From DATFKA01 sp042095835 (GTDB lineage: Bacteria > Bacteroidota > Bacteroidia > Chitinophagales > Saprospiraceae): a DNA stretch of 16,264 nt. The notes under the pieces were generated by a model. That model was not told the origin of the DNA, ran no database searches, and saw only the letters and a list, made by a program, of their open reading frames with translations. Made by a program: the position numbers and the translations under genes. The DNA lies in assembly GCA_042095835.1 (NCBI GenBank), contig JBELML010000146.1, forward strand, positions 1 through 16,264, written 5' to 3'. Positions 1-7,856 of this stretch are shown here, one piece after another. Positions within the stretch are counted from its first letter, which is position 1, and every line of letters begins with the position of its first letter.

Positions 1-200
1 AGCCTTAAAAGATGTTTTTGATAGCCCAACAAGGAAACTTTAAACAGCTTCTTTATTAAACTTGTGAATTAAATACAAGATACGTCCTGTAGAAACGCCA
101 TTTATAGCAAGAGCAATAAGGTAATAGGATGTGTAAAGCAGCACATTGATCCTTGCTTAAGGCTTGATTCACGTTTGTTGTAGGATTTAAAAAGCATGAA
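1..200. other. Intergenic/leader region upstream of the P450 gene
   Basis: I see no convincing gene, RNA or repeat here, although the far left could hold the end of a neighbouring transcript. A weak promoter-like arrangement for the P450 gene is TTG at 146-148, 21 bases of spacer, then CACGTTTG at 170-177. The latter matches the Bacteroidota -7 consensus TAnnTTTG except at its first base. No Shine-Dalgarno sequence precedes the start at 201. Confidence 0.3.
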
Positions 201-1568
201 ATGGTTGCAAATAAAGGAAAATCACCGCAAGGCCCCAAAGGATATCCTATTCTTGGGAATTTATTAGATGTCGCTAGCGATGATCGCATAGAATGGTTTC
301 AACAACAATTAGATACTTATGGTGATGTCGTAAGGTTCAAGTTGTTCAAACGGCATGTGTACCTAGTCAATCATCCAGACCTCGTCCGTGAAATCTTGGT
401 TCAGAAAATGGATAACTATACCAAGGATACCCTCAGCTTTAGATTGGTAAGCGTGGTACTCGGAGAAAGCACCTTCACTGCAATGGGAGATTCCTGGAAG
501 AGAAAGCGCCAATTGGCACAACCCTCTTTCCATAAAAACCGCATTGCCAATCTTGGTCAGATCATGACAGATACGATTGGCCAAATGCTGGATCAGTGGG
601 AAACACCTAGCCAAAACGGGCAAGTTCTCAATATAGCAGAGGAAATGATGCGCCTCACGCTACGAGTAGTTGTCAGGGCTTTATTTAGTACCGGCCTCAC
701 CGAAAAAGAAGTACAAATAGTAGCTGATATTTTCACGCCTCTTCTGGAAGACACCAATTACCGCATTACTTTACCTTTCAAATTCTTACACGCACTCCCA
801 ACAGCCAAGAATCGGGCTTATCAAAAATACATTGATCAGCTTGATGAGATCATTTATCGAATTATCAAAGACCGAAAAACAACTGATACTCCGTATAATG
901 ACCTCTTACAAATGCTGATGGATGCTCGAACAGAAGATACCAAGGAGCCACTCACAGACCAAGAAGTGCGTGATGAGGTCATGACGATTTTTATTGCTGG
1001 TCATGAAACAACTGCCAATGCTATGTCTTGGGTTTGGTATATCCTCTCCCAAGAACCAACAATCCTTGAAAAGGTACAGAGGGAAGTTGCGACCGTTCTA
1101 GGCGATCGAACACCTACTTCCAAGGATTTCCCACAACTAGAATACTGTCTAAAGGTACTGAAAGAAACCATGCGTTTATATCCACCCGTGCCCATGCTCC
1201 CCAGACACGTTGAACAAGACGATCTTTTGGGTGAGTATGACATCAAAGGTGGTGATGATGTCTTCTTTGGTGCTTACCTACTCCACCGACGGCCAGATTT
1301 TTGGGAAAACCCAGAGCAATTTGATCCGCATCGATTTGATAAAGAAAAGGAACGCAAACGGCATACCTTTGCCTATCTACCATTTGGTGGTGGTCCTAGA
1401 ATATGCTTGGGCAATAATTTCGCCCTAATGGAGGCCGTTTTCATTATGGCCATGACGGTACAGCGCTATCATTTACGTTTGAAGCCAGGTCATAAGGTTA
1501 CTCCTTTGATTACCCTTACGACCCGACCCAAAGGCGGTATGCCCATGCTGATTGAACCTATTGATTAG
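201..1568 (+). CDS. Cytochrome P450 (stand-alone monooxygenase)
   Basis: A 455-residue heme-thiolate monooxygenase of normal family length. The I-helix oxygen-activation motif AGHETT is at residues 266-271, the ExxR motif ETMR at 322-325, and the heme loop FGGGPRICLG at 395-404 with Cys402 as proximal heme ligand. There is no N-terminal membrane anchor, so it should be cytosolic. No reductase or ferredoxin domain is fused and none is encoded nearby, so electrons must come from redox partners elsewhere. The I-helix and heme-loop sequences resemble the CYP4/CYP102/CYP110-like bacterial group that often oxidises fatty acids or terpenoids, but the substrate cannot be read from sequence. ATG 201 starts just before the proline-rich hinge (PQGPKGYPILGN). 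The gene is monocistronic as far as visible, and its stop overlaps that of the convergent isomerase gene. Confidence 0.95.
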   Translation: MVANKGKSPQGPKGYPILGNLLDVASDDRIEWFQQQLDTYGDVVRFKLFKRHVYLVNHPDLVREILVQKMDNYTKDTLSFRLVSVVLGESTFTAMGDSWKRKRQLAQPSFHKNRIANLGQIMTDTIGQMLDQWETPSQNGQVLNIAEEMMRLTLRVVVRALFSTGLTEKEVQIVADIFTPLLEDTNYRITLPFKFLHALPTAKNRAYQKYIDQLDEIIYRIIKDRKTTDTPYNDLLQMLMDARTEDTKEPLTDQEVRDEVMTIFIAGHETTANAMSWVWYILSQEPTILEKVQREVATVLGDRTPTSKDFPQLEYCLKVLKETMRLYPPVPMLPRHVEQDDLLGEYDIKGGDDVFFGAYLLHRRPDFWENPEQFDPHRFDKEKERKRHTFAYLPFGGGPRICLGNNFALMEAVFIMAMTVQRYHLRLKPGHKVTPLITLTTRPKGGMPMLIEPID

Positions 1569-2485
1569 TCGATATCTACGGAGCGATAGGCATCAATTAC
1601 AGCTTGATCGCCTTCCTTGCCTTTCTTCGAATTCCCGTGTTCCATACCCAGTATGCCATTAAAGCCCTTTTCATGGATCACTTTGAAGACGTTCTTGTAG
1701 TTGATTTCGCCAGTTGTGGGCTCTTTTCTACCAGGGTTATCGCCAATTTGGAAATAGCCAATCTCATCCCAACTGGCTTCAATATTTGGAATTAAATTAC
1801 CTTCTTGTATTTGTTGATGATAGATATCAAACAGGATTTTACAAGCTGGACTGTCTACTGCTTGGCAAATTTGAAAACCTTGTGCAGCTTTGGTTAAAAA
1901 TAGTCCAGGATGGTTTCTAAAATTAAGTGGTTCCAGAACCATAGTCAGCCCAAGCGGTGCCAGAATATCAGCGGCTCGTTTTAGGCTCTCAATGACATTT
2001 GCGGTCTGGTATCCCATATCCTTGCGGAGGTCCAAATGCCCAGGCACCACGGTCATCCATTTAGCGTTTACGCGTTTGGCTACTTCTACGGATTCCCGAA
2101 TATGGGTGAGAAATTCCTCTCTTAGATCAGCCTTGCCGCTGGCTAAATTGGGTTCTTGCCAATAGATTTGGTGTGCTACGAAAACGCCCATTTCGATTCC
2201 ACGTTTAGCCATAGTGCTGGCCATTTTTTCCTGGAGCGCGATGTCTCGGCCTTTCATACCATTGTCCTCAAAGGCCGTAAAACCCTGGTCAGCCATAAAA
2301 TTGAGCTGATCAATGGGATCTTCTCCAGCCAAGTTTTTAAACATTCCTAAATGCGGTGCAAACTTGAGATTAAATTGAGGTGCCAGATTGCTCATGTGCT
2401 TAAGCTCCGCTTTAGAATAGTAGCTCGTGCTGGCCATAGCCCCAACTGCGAGGGTACTATTTTTGATAAAATTTCTTCTCTTCAT
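1565..2485 (-). CDS. Tat-exported hydroxypyruvate isomerase-like TIM-barrel protein
   Basis: A 306-residue sugar isomerase/epimerase of the AP-endonuclease-2/xylose-isomerase-like TIM-barrel superfamily, closest by motif to hydroxypyruvate isomerase (Hyi), which interconverts hydroxypyruvate and tartronate semialdehyde. Residues 3-8 (RRNFIK) followed by a small-residue hydrophobic stretch form a twin-arginine signal, so export of a folded, metal-loaded enzyme is predicted. The Hyi-type signatures are EPLNFRNHPG from Glu185, FDIYHQQIQEGN with Asp220 and His223, QIGDNPGRKEPTTGEINY from Gln246, and Glu282. Glu185, Asp220, Gln246 and Glu282 are the expected metal/catalytic set. It is the last gene of the SUMF1-Gfo-apbE operon, and its first 29 bases overlap the end of apbE, which suggests translational coupling. 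The start is fixed by the Tat motif. True hydroxypyruvate as substrate is uncertain, since exported members may act on other keto-sugars. Confidence 0.9.
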   Translation of the reverse strand: MKRRNFIKNSTLAVGAMASTSYYSKAELKHMSNLAPQFNLKFAPHLGMFKNLAGEDPIDQLNFMADQGFTAFEDNGMKGRDIALQEKMASTMAKRGIEMGVFVAHQIYWQEPNLASGKADLREEFLTHIRESVEVAKRVNAKWMTVVPGHLDLRKDMGYQTANVIESLKRAADILAPLGLTMVLEPLNFRNHPGLFLTKAAQGFQICQAVDSPACKILFDIYHQQIQEGNLIPNIEASWDEIGYFQIGDNPGRKEPTTGEINYKNVFKVIHEKGFNGILGMEHGNSKKGKEGDQAVIDAYRSVDID

Positions 2486-3422
2486 ATTTTTGGATAATCA
2501 ATTGATGAATATTTCTTTCCTTTCTGATAAACGATGGTCGGGAATTGGCTTTCAGTATGCTTATAATCGTTGCAGAGACATCAGCCACTACACAAGATTT
2601 AGCGATCACAGTGACCGTCTCTGTGCCATCAATTCCTATACCCGTCGTCGGATTAATGATATGACTATATTTTTTGCCATCATCTATTAAAAAGCGATAC
2701 TGTGCTCCAGAAGTAGCGATGGCCTGATTTTCTAAAACCTGATAACTACTATCGGGTAATCTAATTGTCCACCCTGTTTGATGAGGTGGGGCCTCTCCTA
2801 CTTTTATATCGCCACCACCATCAATCAAAAAGCTCGTCACTCCTTGCGCTACCAATAAACGCGCTAGATCGTCAACCGCCCAGCCTTTGGCAATCCCTCC
2901 TAAATCTAGTTGCATTTTATCCGATTTTAAACGAATAAAGTGAGGTCTTTTTATACCTAGTTTTCGATAATTGACATTGGTTTGGGCAGCTACGATCTTC
3001 GGCCAATCAGGGAACACTTGCCTCCTGAAAGCACGTCGCCATAGCTTGGAAAGTGGCCCAACCGTAGGATCAAAAGCACCTTTGGATTTCTTCGCATATT
3101 TTTTGGCCAAAACTAGAATGTCGAATAAGTCCTCACTCACTCTTATCCATTCCTTAGACTCCGCTTTTGAACTTAGCTGTGACAATTCACTTGCTAAATC
3201 ATAGTCCGAAAAAATCGAATTGAGCTGATCTAGACGCTTAAAAGCTGATTCCATTATTTGGTGGCCGGCTACGGTATCCTGATGATAAAGCACTATCTTC
3301 CATTGTGTCCCCATTTGTTGGTGTGCTTGGTTTATCCGGAAGAGTTGCTGTCCAGATAAACCTAATGGGAAACACAATAGAAAAAGTCCAATTATTGATT
3401 GGCTCAAAGAGCTTCCATCCAC
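2457..3422 (-). CDS. apbE: FAD:protein FMN transferase (ApbE family)
   Basis: A 321-residue ApbE-family flavin transferase. These enzymes use FAD and Mg2+ to attach FMN covalently to a Thr/Ser in target flavoproteins (Nqr, Rnf, fumarate-reductase-like FMN-bind domains) outside the cytoplasmic membrane. An N-terminal hydrophobic signal (about residues 7-24, ending LSG-QQ, with no lipobox Cys) indicates Sec export. Family motifs appear in order: MGTQW at 37-41, FSDYD at 71-75, GAFDPTVGPL at 115-124, DLGGIAKGWAVD at 173-184, DGGGDIKVG at 201-209, ATSGAQYR at 236-243, HIINPTTG at 254-261, and AD(x)3T with Asp281 and Thr285 as likely metal ligands. It starts 10 bases after the oxidoreductase stop and overlaps the isomerase start, so it is in one operon. 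No obvious target with an FMN-acceptor motif is seen in the window, which makes its placement among sugar-redox genes unusual. Confidence 0.93.
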   Translation of the reverse strand: MDGSSLSQSIIGLFLLCFPLGLSGQQLFRINQAHQQMGTQWKIVLYHQDTVAGHQIMESAFKRLDQLNSIFSDYDLASELSQLSSKAESKEWIRVSEDLFDILVLAKKYAKKSKGAFDPTVGPLSKLWRRAFRRQVFPDWPKIVAAQTNVNYRKLGIKRPHFIRLKSDKMQLDLGGIAKGWAVDDLARLLVAQGVTSFLIDGGGDIKVGEAPPHQTGWTIRLPDSSYQVLENQAIATSGAQYRFLIDDGKKYSHIINPTTGIGIDGTETVTVIAKSCVVADVSATIISILKANSRPSFIRKERNIHQLIIQKYEEKKFYQK

Positions 3423-3432
3423 ATTCGCGTAT

Positions 3433-4773
3433 TTATACTACTTTAGTCACCCCAGGGACTGCAACCGGGTATTTACCGTGCTCGTCTGGCATGATTTTCG
3501 GGTTCGCATCCCAAGCTAATTTTTCTGGCATCAAGTCAATTTCAGAGGACATGGCATCGTCCCATTCTACTATTTGTCCCGAATAGGTAGCCATACGGCC
3601 CAAAATAGCTGTCATGGTACTCTTTGCTCCATTTTCGGCATCGCTAAATTTGAATTCACCTTTAGCGATAGCAGCAAATAATTTGTCATGCTCTACCTGA
3701 TAAGGATTAGGATCTTTTTTATCATTATACCGCATAATAGGATAACCACTCTTGGTAAGAATCACTCCTGGCTTGGGCGCCGTACCATTAGTGCCTTGGA
3801 AGGATTCTGTCACTCGATTGGCTACGCCTTTCCAATGCCGACATTGGCTATACATTTTACTACCGTCAGCGTATTCGAACTCTACAAAGTGGTGGTCAAA
3901 AATTTCGCCGTGATCTTTGCCCGTACGCATTCTGCGACCGCCCATACCATAAGCTCTTACGGGGTAAGCGTCTTTGACCCAATTGCTGACATCAATATTA
4001 TGAATGTGCTGCTCATTGATATGATCGCCACATAACCAATTGAAATAATACCAGTTGCGCATTTGGTATTCCATCTCTGTTTGTCCTTCTTCTCTTGGTC
4101 TCACCCAAACACCGCCACTGTTCCAATACACATGGGAGGTTACGATATCACCAATGGCACCGCCACGCAAAGCATCAACCCATTGCGTATAGACTTTCTG
4201 ATAATGTCTTTGCAAACCTACCACCACATTGAGCTTTTTGGCTTTTGCTTTTTCAGCAGCTACCAGCACTCTGCGGATACCAGGGGCATCTACGGCCATT
4301 GGTTTTTCAGTAAATATATGCTTGCCCGCATCTACGGCCGCTTCAAAATGCATAGGGCGGAAACCTGGAGGCGTAGTCAGGATCACAACATCTACGAGAG
4401 GGATGACCTTCTCGTAGGCATCAAACCCAACAAATTTGCGCTCTTCTGGTACATCAATGCGACTTTTCAAATCTAAAGGCTCGCCTGATGACCAATCCGT
4501 AAACTCTTTTGTATTGATTTGGTCAAAACACTTGTCTAAGCGATCTCTAAAGGCATCCGCCATAGCGACCAATTTCACATTTTCTTTGGTTGATAGCGCC
4601 TGTGCGATGGCACCAGTACCTCGCCCTCCACATCCAATCAGACCTACTTTGATGGCATCGTCTCCATCGATATGCGCTTTGGCTGCAAGGGAAGAAGAAA
4701 GCATTAAACCTCCCATAGCAAGTCCAGATTGCTTGACAAATTTTCTGCGATTTAGGTTATTAGACTGTTCCAT
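3433..4773 (-). CDS. Tat-exported Gfo/Idh/MocA family oxidoreductase
   Basis: A 446-residue NAD(P)-dependent dehydrogenase of the glucose-fructose oxidoreductase/inositol dehydrogenase family. Residues 9-14 (RRKFVK) plus the following hydrophobic stretch form a twin-arginine signal, as in periplasmic glucose-fructose oxidoreductase, which is exported with tightly bound cofactor. The Rossmann dinucleotide loop GLIGCGGRGTG spans 44-54, and EKP at 156-158 holds the conserved Lys157. The C-terminal alpha/beta domain carries GDHINEQHIHNIDVSNW at 249-265, a signature of the exported Bacteroidota/Planctomycetes subgroup. Family knowledge suggests oxidation or epimerisation of a sugar or glycoside, possibly a 3-keto-glycoside route, but the substrate is inference. 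It lies 58 bases after the SUMF1 gene and 10 bases before apbE. The spacer before it holds an 11-bp palindrome (4805-4815) of unknown meaning. Confidence 0.94.
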   Translation of the reverse strand: MEQSNNLNRRKFVKQSGLAMGGLMLSSSLAAKAHIDGDDAIKVGLIGCGGRGTGAIAQALSTKENVKLVAMADAFRDRLDKCFDQINTKEFTDWSSGEPLDLKSRIDVPEERKFVGFDAYEKVIPLVDVVILTTPPGFRPMHFEAAVDAGKHIFTEKPMAVDAPGIRRVLVAAEKAKAKKLNVVVGLQRHYQKVYTQWVDALRGGAIGDIVTSHVYWNSGGVWVRPREEGQTEMEYQMRNWYYFNWLCGDHINEQHIHNIDVSNWVKDAYPVRAYGMGGRRMRTGKDHGEIFDHHFVEFEYADGSKMYSQCRHWKGVANRVTESFQGTNGTAPKPGVILTKSGYPIMRYNDKKDPNPYQVEHDKLFAAIAKGEFKFSDAENGAKSTMTAILGRMATYSGQIVEWDDAMSSEIDLMPEKLAWDANPKIMPDEHGKYPVAVPGVTKVV

Positions 4774-4831
4774 ATTTTAGTTTTTAATTTAATCGTATAT
4801 ATAATACACTGTGTAATAAACTTTCTAAGCA

Positions 4832-5803
4832 TTAATCAATAATTACTTTCTTAAAGAATGCCCTGACTTCTGCTTCGGTCCACTCCCCTGTTGGCTGTAC
4901 AATACGAAAGCCAACAAATGGAGAATCTGGGTTCCACCAGGTACTTTTAGGGATTTGTGGATCTCTCGCCTGCCAAGCCGGATTAGAGGCAATACGGTAG
5001 GCACAGCGGCAATCCTCTGGTGTGTCATCATAAGCGCCTCCTTTGACCGTCCTCCTATACTTGCCCTTTGGAGTAGTTTGAAGTTCATGTGCTTTGCTGG
5101 GATCCATTTTTAGAGCAAAATCAAACTGATATTGATCGAGCGTATATTCAGCTACATTGCCCAACATATCATATAGCCCCCAAGCGTTGGGCTCCTTTTC
5201 TCCCACCTTATGATATTTTTCGCTGGAATTATCATAATGCCAGGCATAATCATCCAATTCGTCGATATCATCTCCAAAATAAAAGGTGGTACTGGTTCCT
5301 GCCCGGCAAGCATATTCCCATTCTGCTTCGGTTGGTAAGCGGAAGAAAACGCCGGTTTTATCATACAACCACTCACAATAGCGCAAAGCAGCTTGCTGTG
5401 TCATACTTACAGCAGGAAAACCGTCTCTATTTCCCATACCATAGGTGAAATCAAGGTAAGGAGGAGAAGGCCTAGTAGTTGCATCTGCGTCATATTGACT
5501 TTCTCGCTTCGTTTCGGATGCATCGTATTCTCGCTCTCTAAATGCTAGAAATTGATCATAAGTTATCTCTGTGGAGCTCATATAAAATGCATCCATAGAG
5601 ATGGATGGACTCTGATGCTCATTGTTATTTCTAAATGCAGCATCTTCTGCTGTGCCCATTTTGAAGGCACCCGATGGGATGTGTACCAGTTTTATTGAAA
5701 AGTCAGTGCCAGGGATATTAATGGCGTAGTTTTTTTCTTGTGCCTCAAGCTGACAAACCCAAAAACAAATTAGTAAAAAGCTAATCCCAATTTTGTGCTT
5801 CAT
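4832..5803 (-). CDS. Secreted SUMF1/formylglycine-generating-enzyme-like protein
   Basis: A 323-residue protein with an N-terminal Sec signal (about residues 1-21) followed by a complete FGE-sulfatase (SUMF1) domain. Landmarks are IPSGAFKMG at 42-50, STEITYDQFLAF at 77-88, RLPTEAEWEYACRAG at 155-169, NAWGLYDMLGNVAEYT at 206-221, KGGAY at 254-258, CAYR at 267-270 and FVGFR at 296-300. In genuine aerobic FGE, two active-site cysteines lie just after the GGSY segment. Here the first aligned position is Asp260, and only Cys265 and Cys267 follow, so sulfatase activation is doubtful. No sulfatase is nearby. SUMF1 paralogues also act as structural or accessory exported proteins (e.g. GldJ/GldK in gliding) and as other C-type-lectin-like enzymes. 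It is first in the operon, 58 bases ahead of the Gfo/Idh gene, suggesting a role in the same extracytoplasmic process. Confidence 0.9.
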   Translation of the reverse strand: MKHKIGISFLLICFWVCQLEAQEKNYAINIPGTDFSIKLVHIPSGAFKMGTAEDAAFRNNNEHQSPSISMDAFYMSSTEITYDQFLAFREREYDASETKRESQYDADATTRPSPPYLDFTYGMGNRDGFPAVSMTQQAALRYCEWLYDKTGVFFRLPTEAEWEYACRAGTSTTFYFGDDIDELDDYAWHYDNSSEKYHKVGEKEPNAWGLYDMLGNVAEYTLDQYQFDFALKMDPSKAHELQTTPKGKYRRTVKGGAYDDTPEDCRCAYRIASNPAWQARDPQIPKSTWWNPDSPFVGFRIVQPTGEWTEAEVRAFFKKVIID

Positions 5804-6112
5804 TAATTTGGTAATTTTGACTGAATATAAAACAAAAATTAGAATTTCTCGATGGATATAGTCGATTATTGCCAGACATCAATCTACCGTAGACCAATTA
5901 CCTCTGCCTTAAAAGAATCTGTTGATAAGAAAATTAATATTCAAAAATATTAGAAAGAAAATTATAACTGAGGAAAATATTTTAATAAAAATGATTTAGT
6001 GATTAAAGTCGTCAAGCAACAGTACTTGAATTAATGCTTAAATAAAGTTGCATAATTAGAAATTAAAGACTAAATTGATGAGTAACATTTTTAACCTATT
6101 TAATTCCTATTC
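5804..6112. other. A+T-rich divergent intergenic region
   Basis: 309 bases lie between the SUMF1 gene (leftward) and the small secreted-protein gene (rightward). I see no ORF or RNA gene. It should contain promoters in both directions, but I find no good match to TTG-N19-TAnnTTTG. The nearest are TAAAGTTG at 6043-6050 (+), and on the minus strand AATTTTTG (plus positions 5833-5840), each with one mismatch and no well-placed -33. An A+T hairpin-like inverted repeat (TAATATT / AATATTA, 5935-5941 and 5946-5952, 4-base loop) lies in the middle; its role is unknown. Confidence 0.5.
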
Positions 6113-6487
6113 ATGAAAACTTTAAAAAATTTCCTTTTTCTTGGTATAATGCTTTGTCCATTACTTTCTTTTGGTCAAGATTATGTTGGTAAATGGTCTA
6201 TGGAGGTCCCAGATGAAGCTGGCAATATGACTACCATCATCGGCCATATCAAAGCAGACAACACCTACGCACTCGATTTTGGAGCTGATGGATCAGTAGA
6301 AGTCAATGGTAAGTATGAGATGAAAGATGGTCAGATGCATATCCATGATGTTTCTGGCTCGGAATGCACTGGCGTCGGCGTTTACAAAATTAAAGTAGAA
6401 GGAAGCCAACTAACCATGACTCGAGTGAGCGATGCTTGCGAGGGACGTGGAGGGCCAGAAGGCGTGATGGTTATGAAAAAAGCCTAA
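6113..6487 (+). CDS. Small secreted, probably lipocalin-like protein of unknown function
   Basis: A 124-residue protein with a clear Sec signal (hydrophobic residues 6-20, predicted cleavage after SFG before Gln22), giving a mature protein of about 100 residues. The mature part begins DYVGKW, then alternates short polar/hydrophobic strands with DG, GKY and GSQLT turns. This is the layout of small Bacteroidota lipocalin-like or beta-sandwich proteins (GKW start, GxY, GxxL strands). Cys85 and Cys109 are the only cysteines of the mature chain and could form a disulfide in the periplasm. I do not recognise a specific family. The gene stands alone, with its own intrinsic terminator directly downstream. 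Start ATG 6113 fits the signal peptide; no Shine-Dalgarno sequence is seen. Confidence 0.8.
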   Translation: MKTLKNFLFLGIMLCPLLSFGQDYVGKWSMEVPDEAGNMTTIIGHIKADNTYALDFGADGSVEVNGKYEMKDGQMHIHDVSGSECTGVGVYKIKVEGSQLTMTRVSDACEGRGGPEGVMVMKKA

Positions 6488-6531
6488 GGTCTGTATTTTC
6501 ATTTTTTGTAAGTATACCTAAAATCTATAGG

Positions 6532-6565
6532 AAGCTATGCTGGATACCTGGCATGGCTTTTTTTT
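6532..6565 (+). terminator. Strong intrinsic terminator of the small secreted-protein gene
   Basis: A stem of about 12 pairs (6532-6543 with 6548-6559, three G-U pairs, loop ATAC) is followed by a T-run through 6565. It begins 45 bases after the stop codon. The T-run reaches into the stop codon of the convergent HlyD gene, so the two transcription units are separated tightly. In the opposite direction the hairpin is not followed by a T-tract, so it is mainly a rightward terminator. Confidence 0.85.
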
Positions 6566-7847
6566 ATAGGCTACTCCAGATACTTTTGCCGTAGTTAAAA
6601 ATCCGGCCGATCAAAACTTTATCCTCCGTGATAATTTGACCTTCACCAAATAAAGCTTCTTCGGTATCAATTTGGAAGCCAGTGGTGGTAGTCAATCCGT
6701 CGGGGAAGGATATTTCGATTTGCACTTCATTATCTCGGTCAGGCACCGAAGCTTTCCAAGAAACTCTACCTCTGATCGCACCATATTCCTCGAAGGGATA
6801 CTTCTTGAGTCTAATGTTTACGCGATCATGCCTTTGTACTTGACCAGAGTTCTGAAAGTCGAGCGCCATTTTTCCAATTAATCGTCGATTTTGGGTAGGA
6901 ATCACCCGAAAGAGAGGGTCTTGGTCACGGACATATTGCTGCTCTCCAATGGCTGCGTCGATTTCAACTATTCCCTCGATTGGAGAAAAGATAATATTCT
7001 GATTGACCCACTGATTAGCCTCGTCTTTGAGTTCTAGAAAACTGGCTTTTATATCGTTGGAGATTCGGAAACGATCTTGATCGTCATCCTGTTTGGCTAG
7101 GCTAATTCTATTCCTTAGGCTTTCAATATCACGATTATAGCGGGCAATTTCTTCATCTGCTTTTTGAGCTTCCGCTCTTAAATCTCTGATTTCTCTAGTT
7201 ACTTTATTGATATCGGCTTGCGCAGCTTCTCCATTAGCCACTTTCCTTTCTAAGTTATTTTTTTCCTTGAGGGCAGCATCTATTTGCTCATGCGTGATAT
7301 TTTTAGCTCTATTGGTATAACCAATACTTTTCCGGAGGGATTCAATCTGATTGCGATAGGAAGATATGTTGCCATCGGCTGAGAAACGGGTCTCTTTTAG
7401 ACTAAATTGCTCTCGCTTATCGAGGAACTTAGAAAAATTTTCTTGCACCTCGTCTAATTGCAGATTACTAGGAGGAATAAAATGGATTATCATGGAGTCG
7501 TTATCATTATCAATTTCGCCCAATAATGCCTGCAAATGCAATATGTGCTCAAAGTTGGCTCTACTCTTATAAACCATCAGCACCTGATCCTTTTCCACTT
7601 TTTGGCTATTGCGGATAAATATTTCTTCGATTCTACCACTTTTGGTGGCTACCACCTCCTTGGGTGGATCGGTGAAGTTGATGGTGATGTCTCCGCTTTG
7701 ACTATCTGGATAGCTAATGATGCTTGCCAGAATAAATAATAAAGCAAAAAAAATGACCGCAAGAATGATCCCATAATTCACCATCCATCTAGGTGGTGTA
7801 CCTAAGATTTCATTGACCTCCTCACTTCTGATGTTTATTTCTTCCAT
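6564..7847 (-). CDS. HlyD-family membrane fusion (adaptor) protein
   Basis: A 427-residue periplasmic adaptor of an ABC export machine. It has a short cytoplasmic N-terminus, one transmembrane helix (about 23-45), and a first half-lipoyl segment (around 64-95, with VVATKSGRIEEIFIRNSQKV). A long, charge-rich helical coiled-coil region follows (about 130-280), then the second lipoyl half (FSPIEGIVEIDAAIGEQ, 287-303). The last portion is a beta-barrel-like domain (about 322-415). This is the usual HlyD topology and length. It begins 9 bases after the stop of the C39-ABC transporter, so the two form an operon and should assemble together. An outer-membrane partner (TolC-like) is not in the window. 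Its stop lies inside the T-tract of the convergent terminator. Confidence 0.92.
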   Translation of the reverse strand: MEEINIRSEEVNEILGTPPRWMVNYGIILAVIFFALLFILASIISYPDSQSGDITINFTDPPKEVVATKSGRIEEIFIRNSQKVEKDQVLMVYKSRANFEHILHLQALLGEIDNDNDSMIIHFIPPSNLQLDEVQENFSKFLDKREQFSLKETRFSADGNISSYRNQIESLRKSIGYTNRAKNITHEQIDAALKEKNNLERKVANGEAAQADINKVTREIRDLRAEAQKADEEIARYNRDIESLRNRISLAKQDDDQDRFRISNDIKASFLELKDEANQWVNQNIIFSPIEGIVEIDAAIGEQQYVRDQDPLFRVIPTQNRRLIGKMALDFQNSGQVQRHDRVNIRLKKYPFEEYGAIRGRVSWKASVPDRDNEVQIEISFPDGLTTTTGFQIDTEEALFGEGQIITEDKVLIGRIFNYGKSIWSSL

Positions 7848-7856
7848 AAATAAGCA

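Noticed and set aside
4063..4476. 137-residue open frame antisense to the Gfo/Idh gene
   Set aside because: The opposite strand encodes a clear dehydrogenase; the antisense product has no family features.
5935..5952. A+T-only inverted repeat in the SUMF1 upstream region as a terminator or RNA gene
   Set aside because: The stem is all A-T, lies far from any gene end and has no T-tract after it; it could easily arise by chance.
6113..6487. Small secreted protein as the cargo of the C39 exporter
   Set aside because: It carries a Sec signal peptide and not a double-glycine leader, and has its own terminator separating it from the exporter operon.
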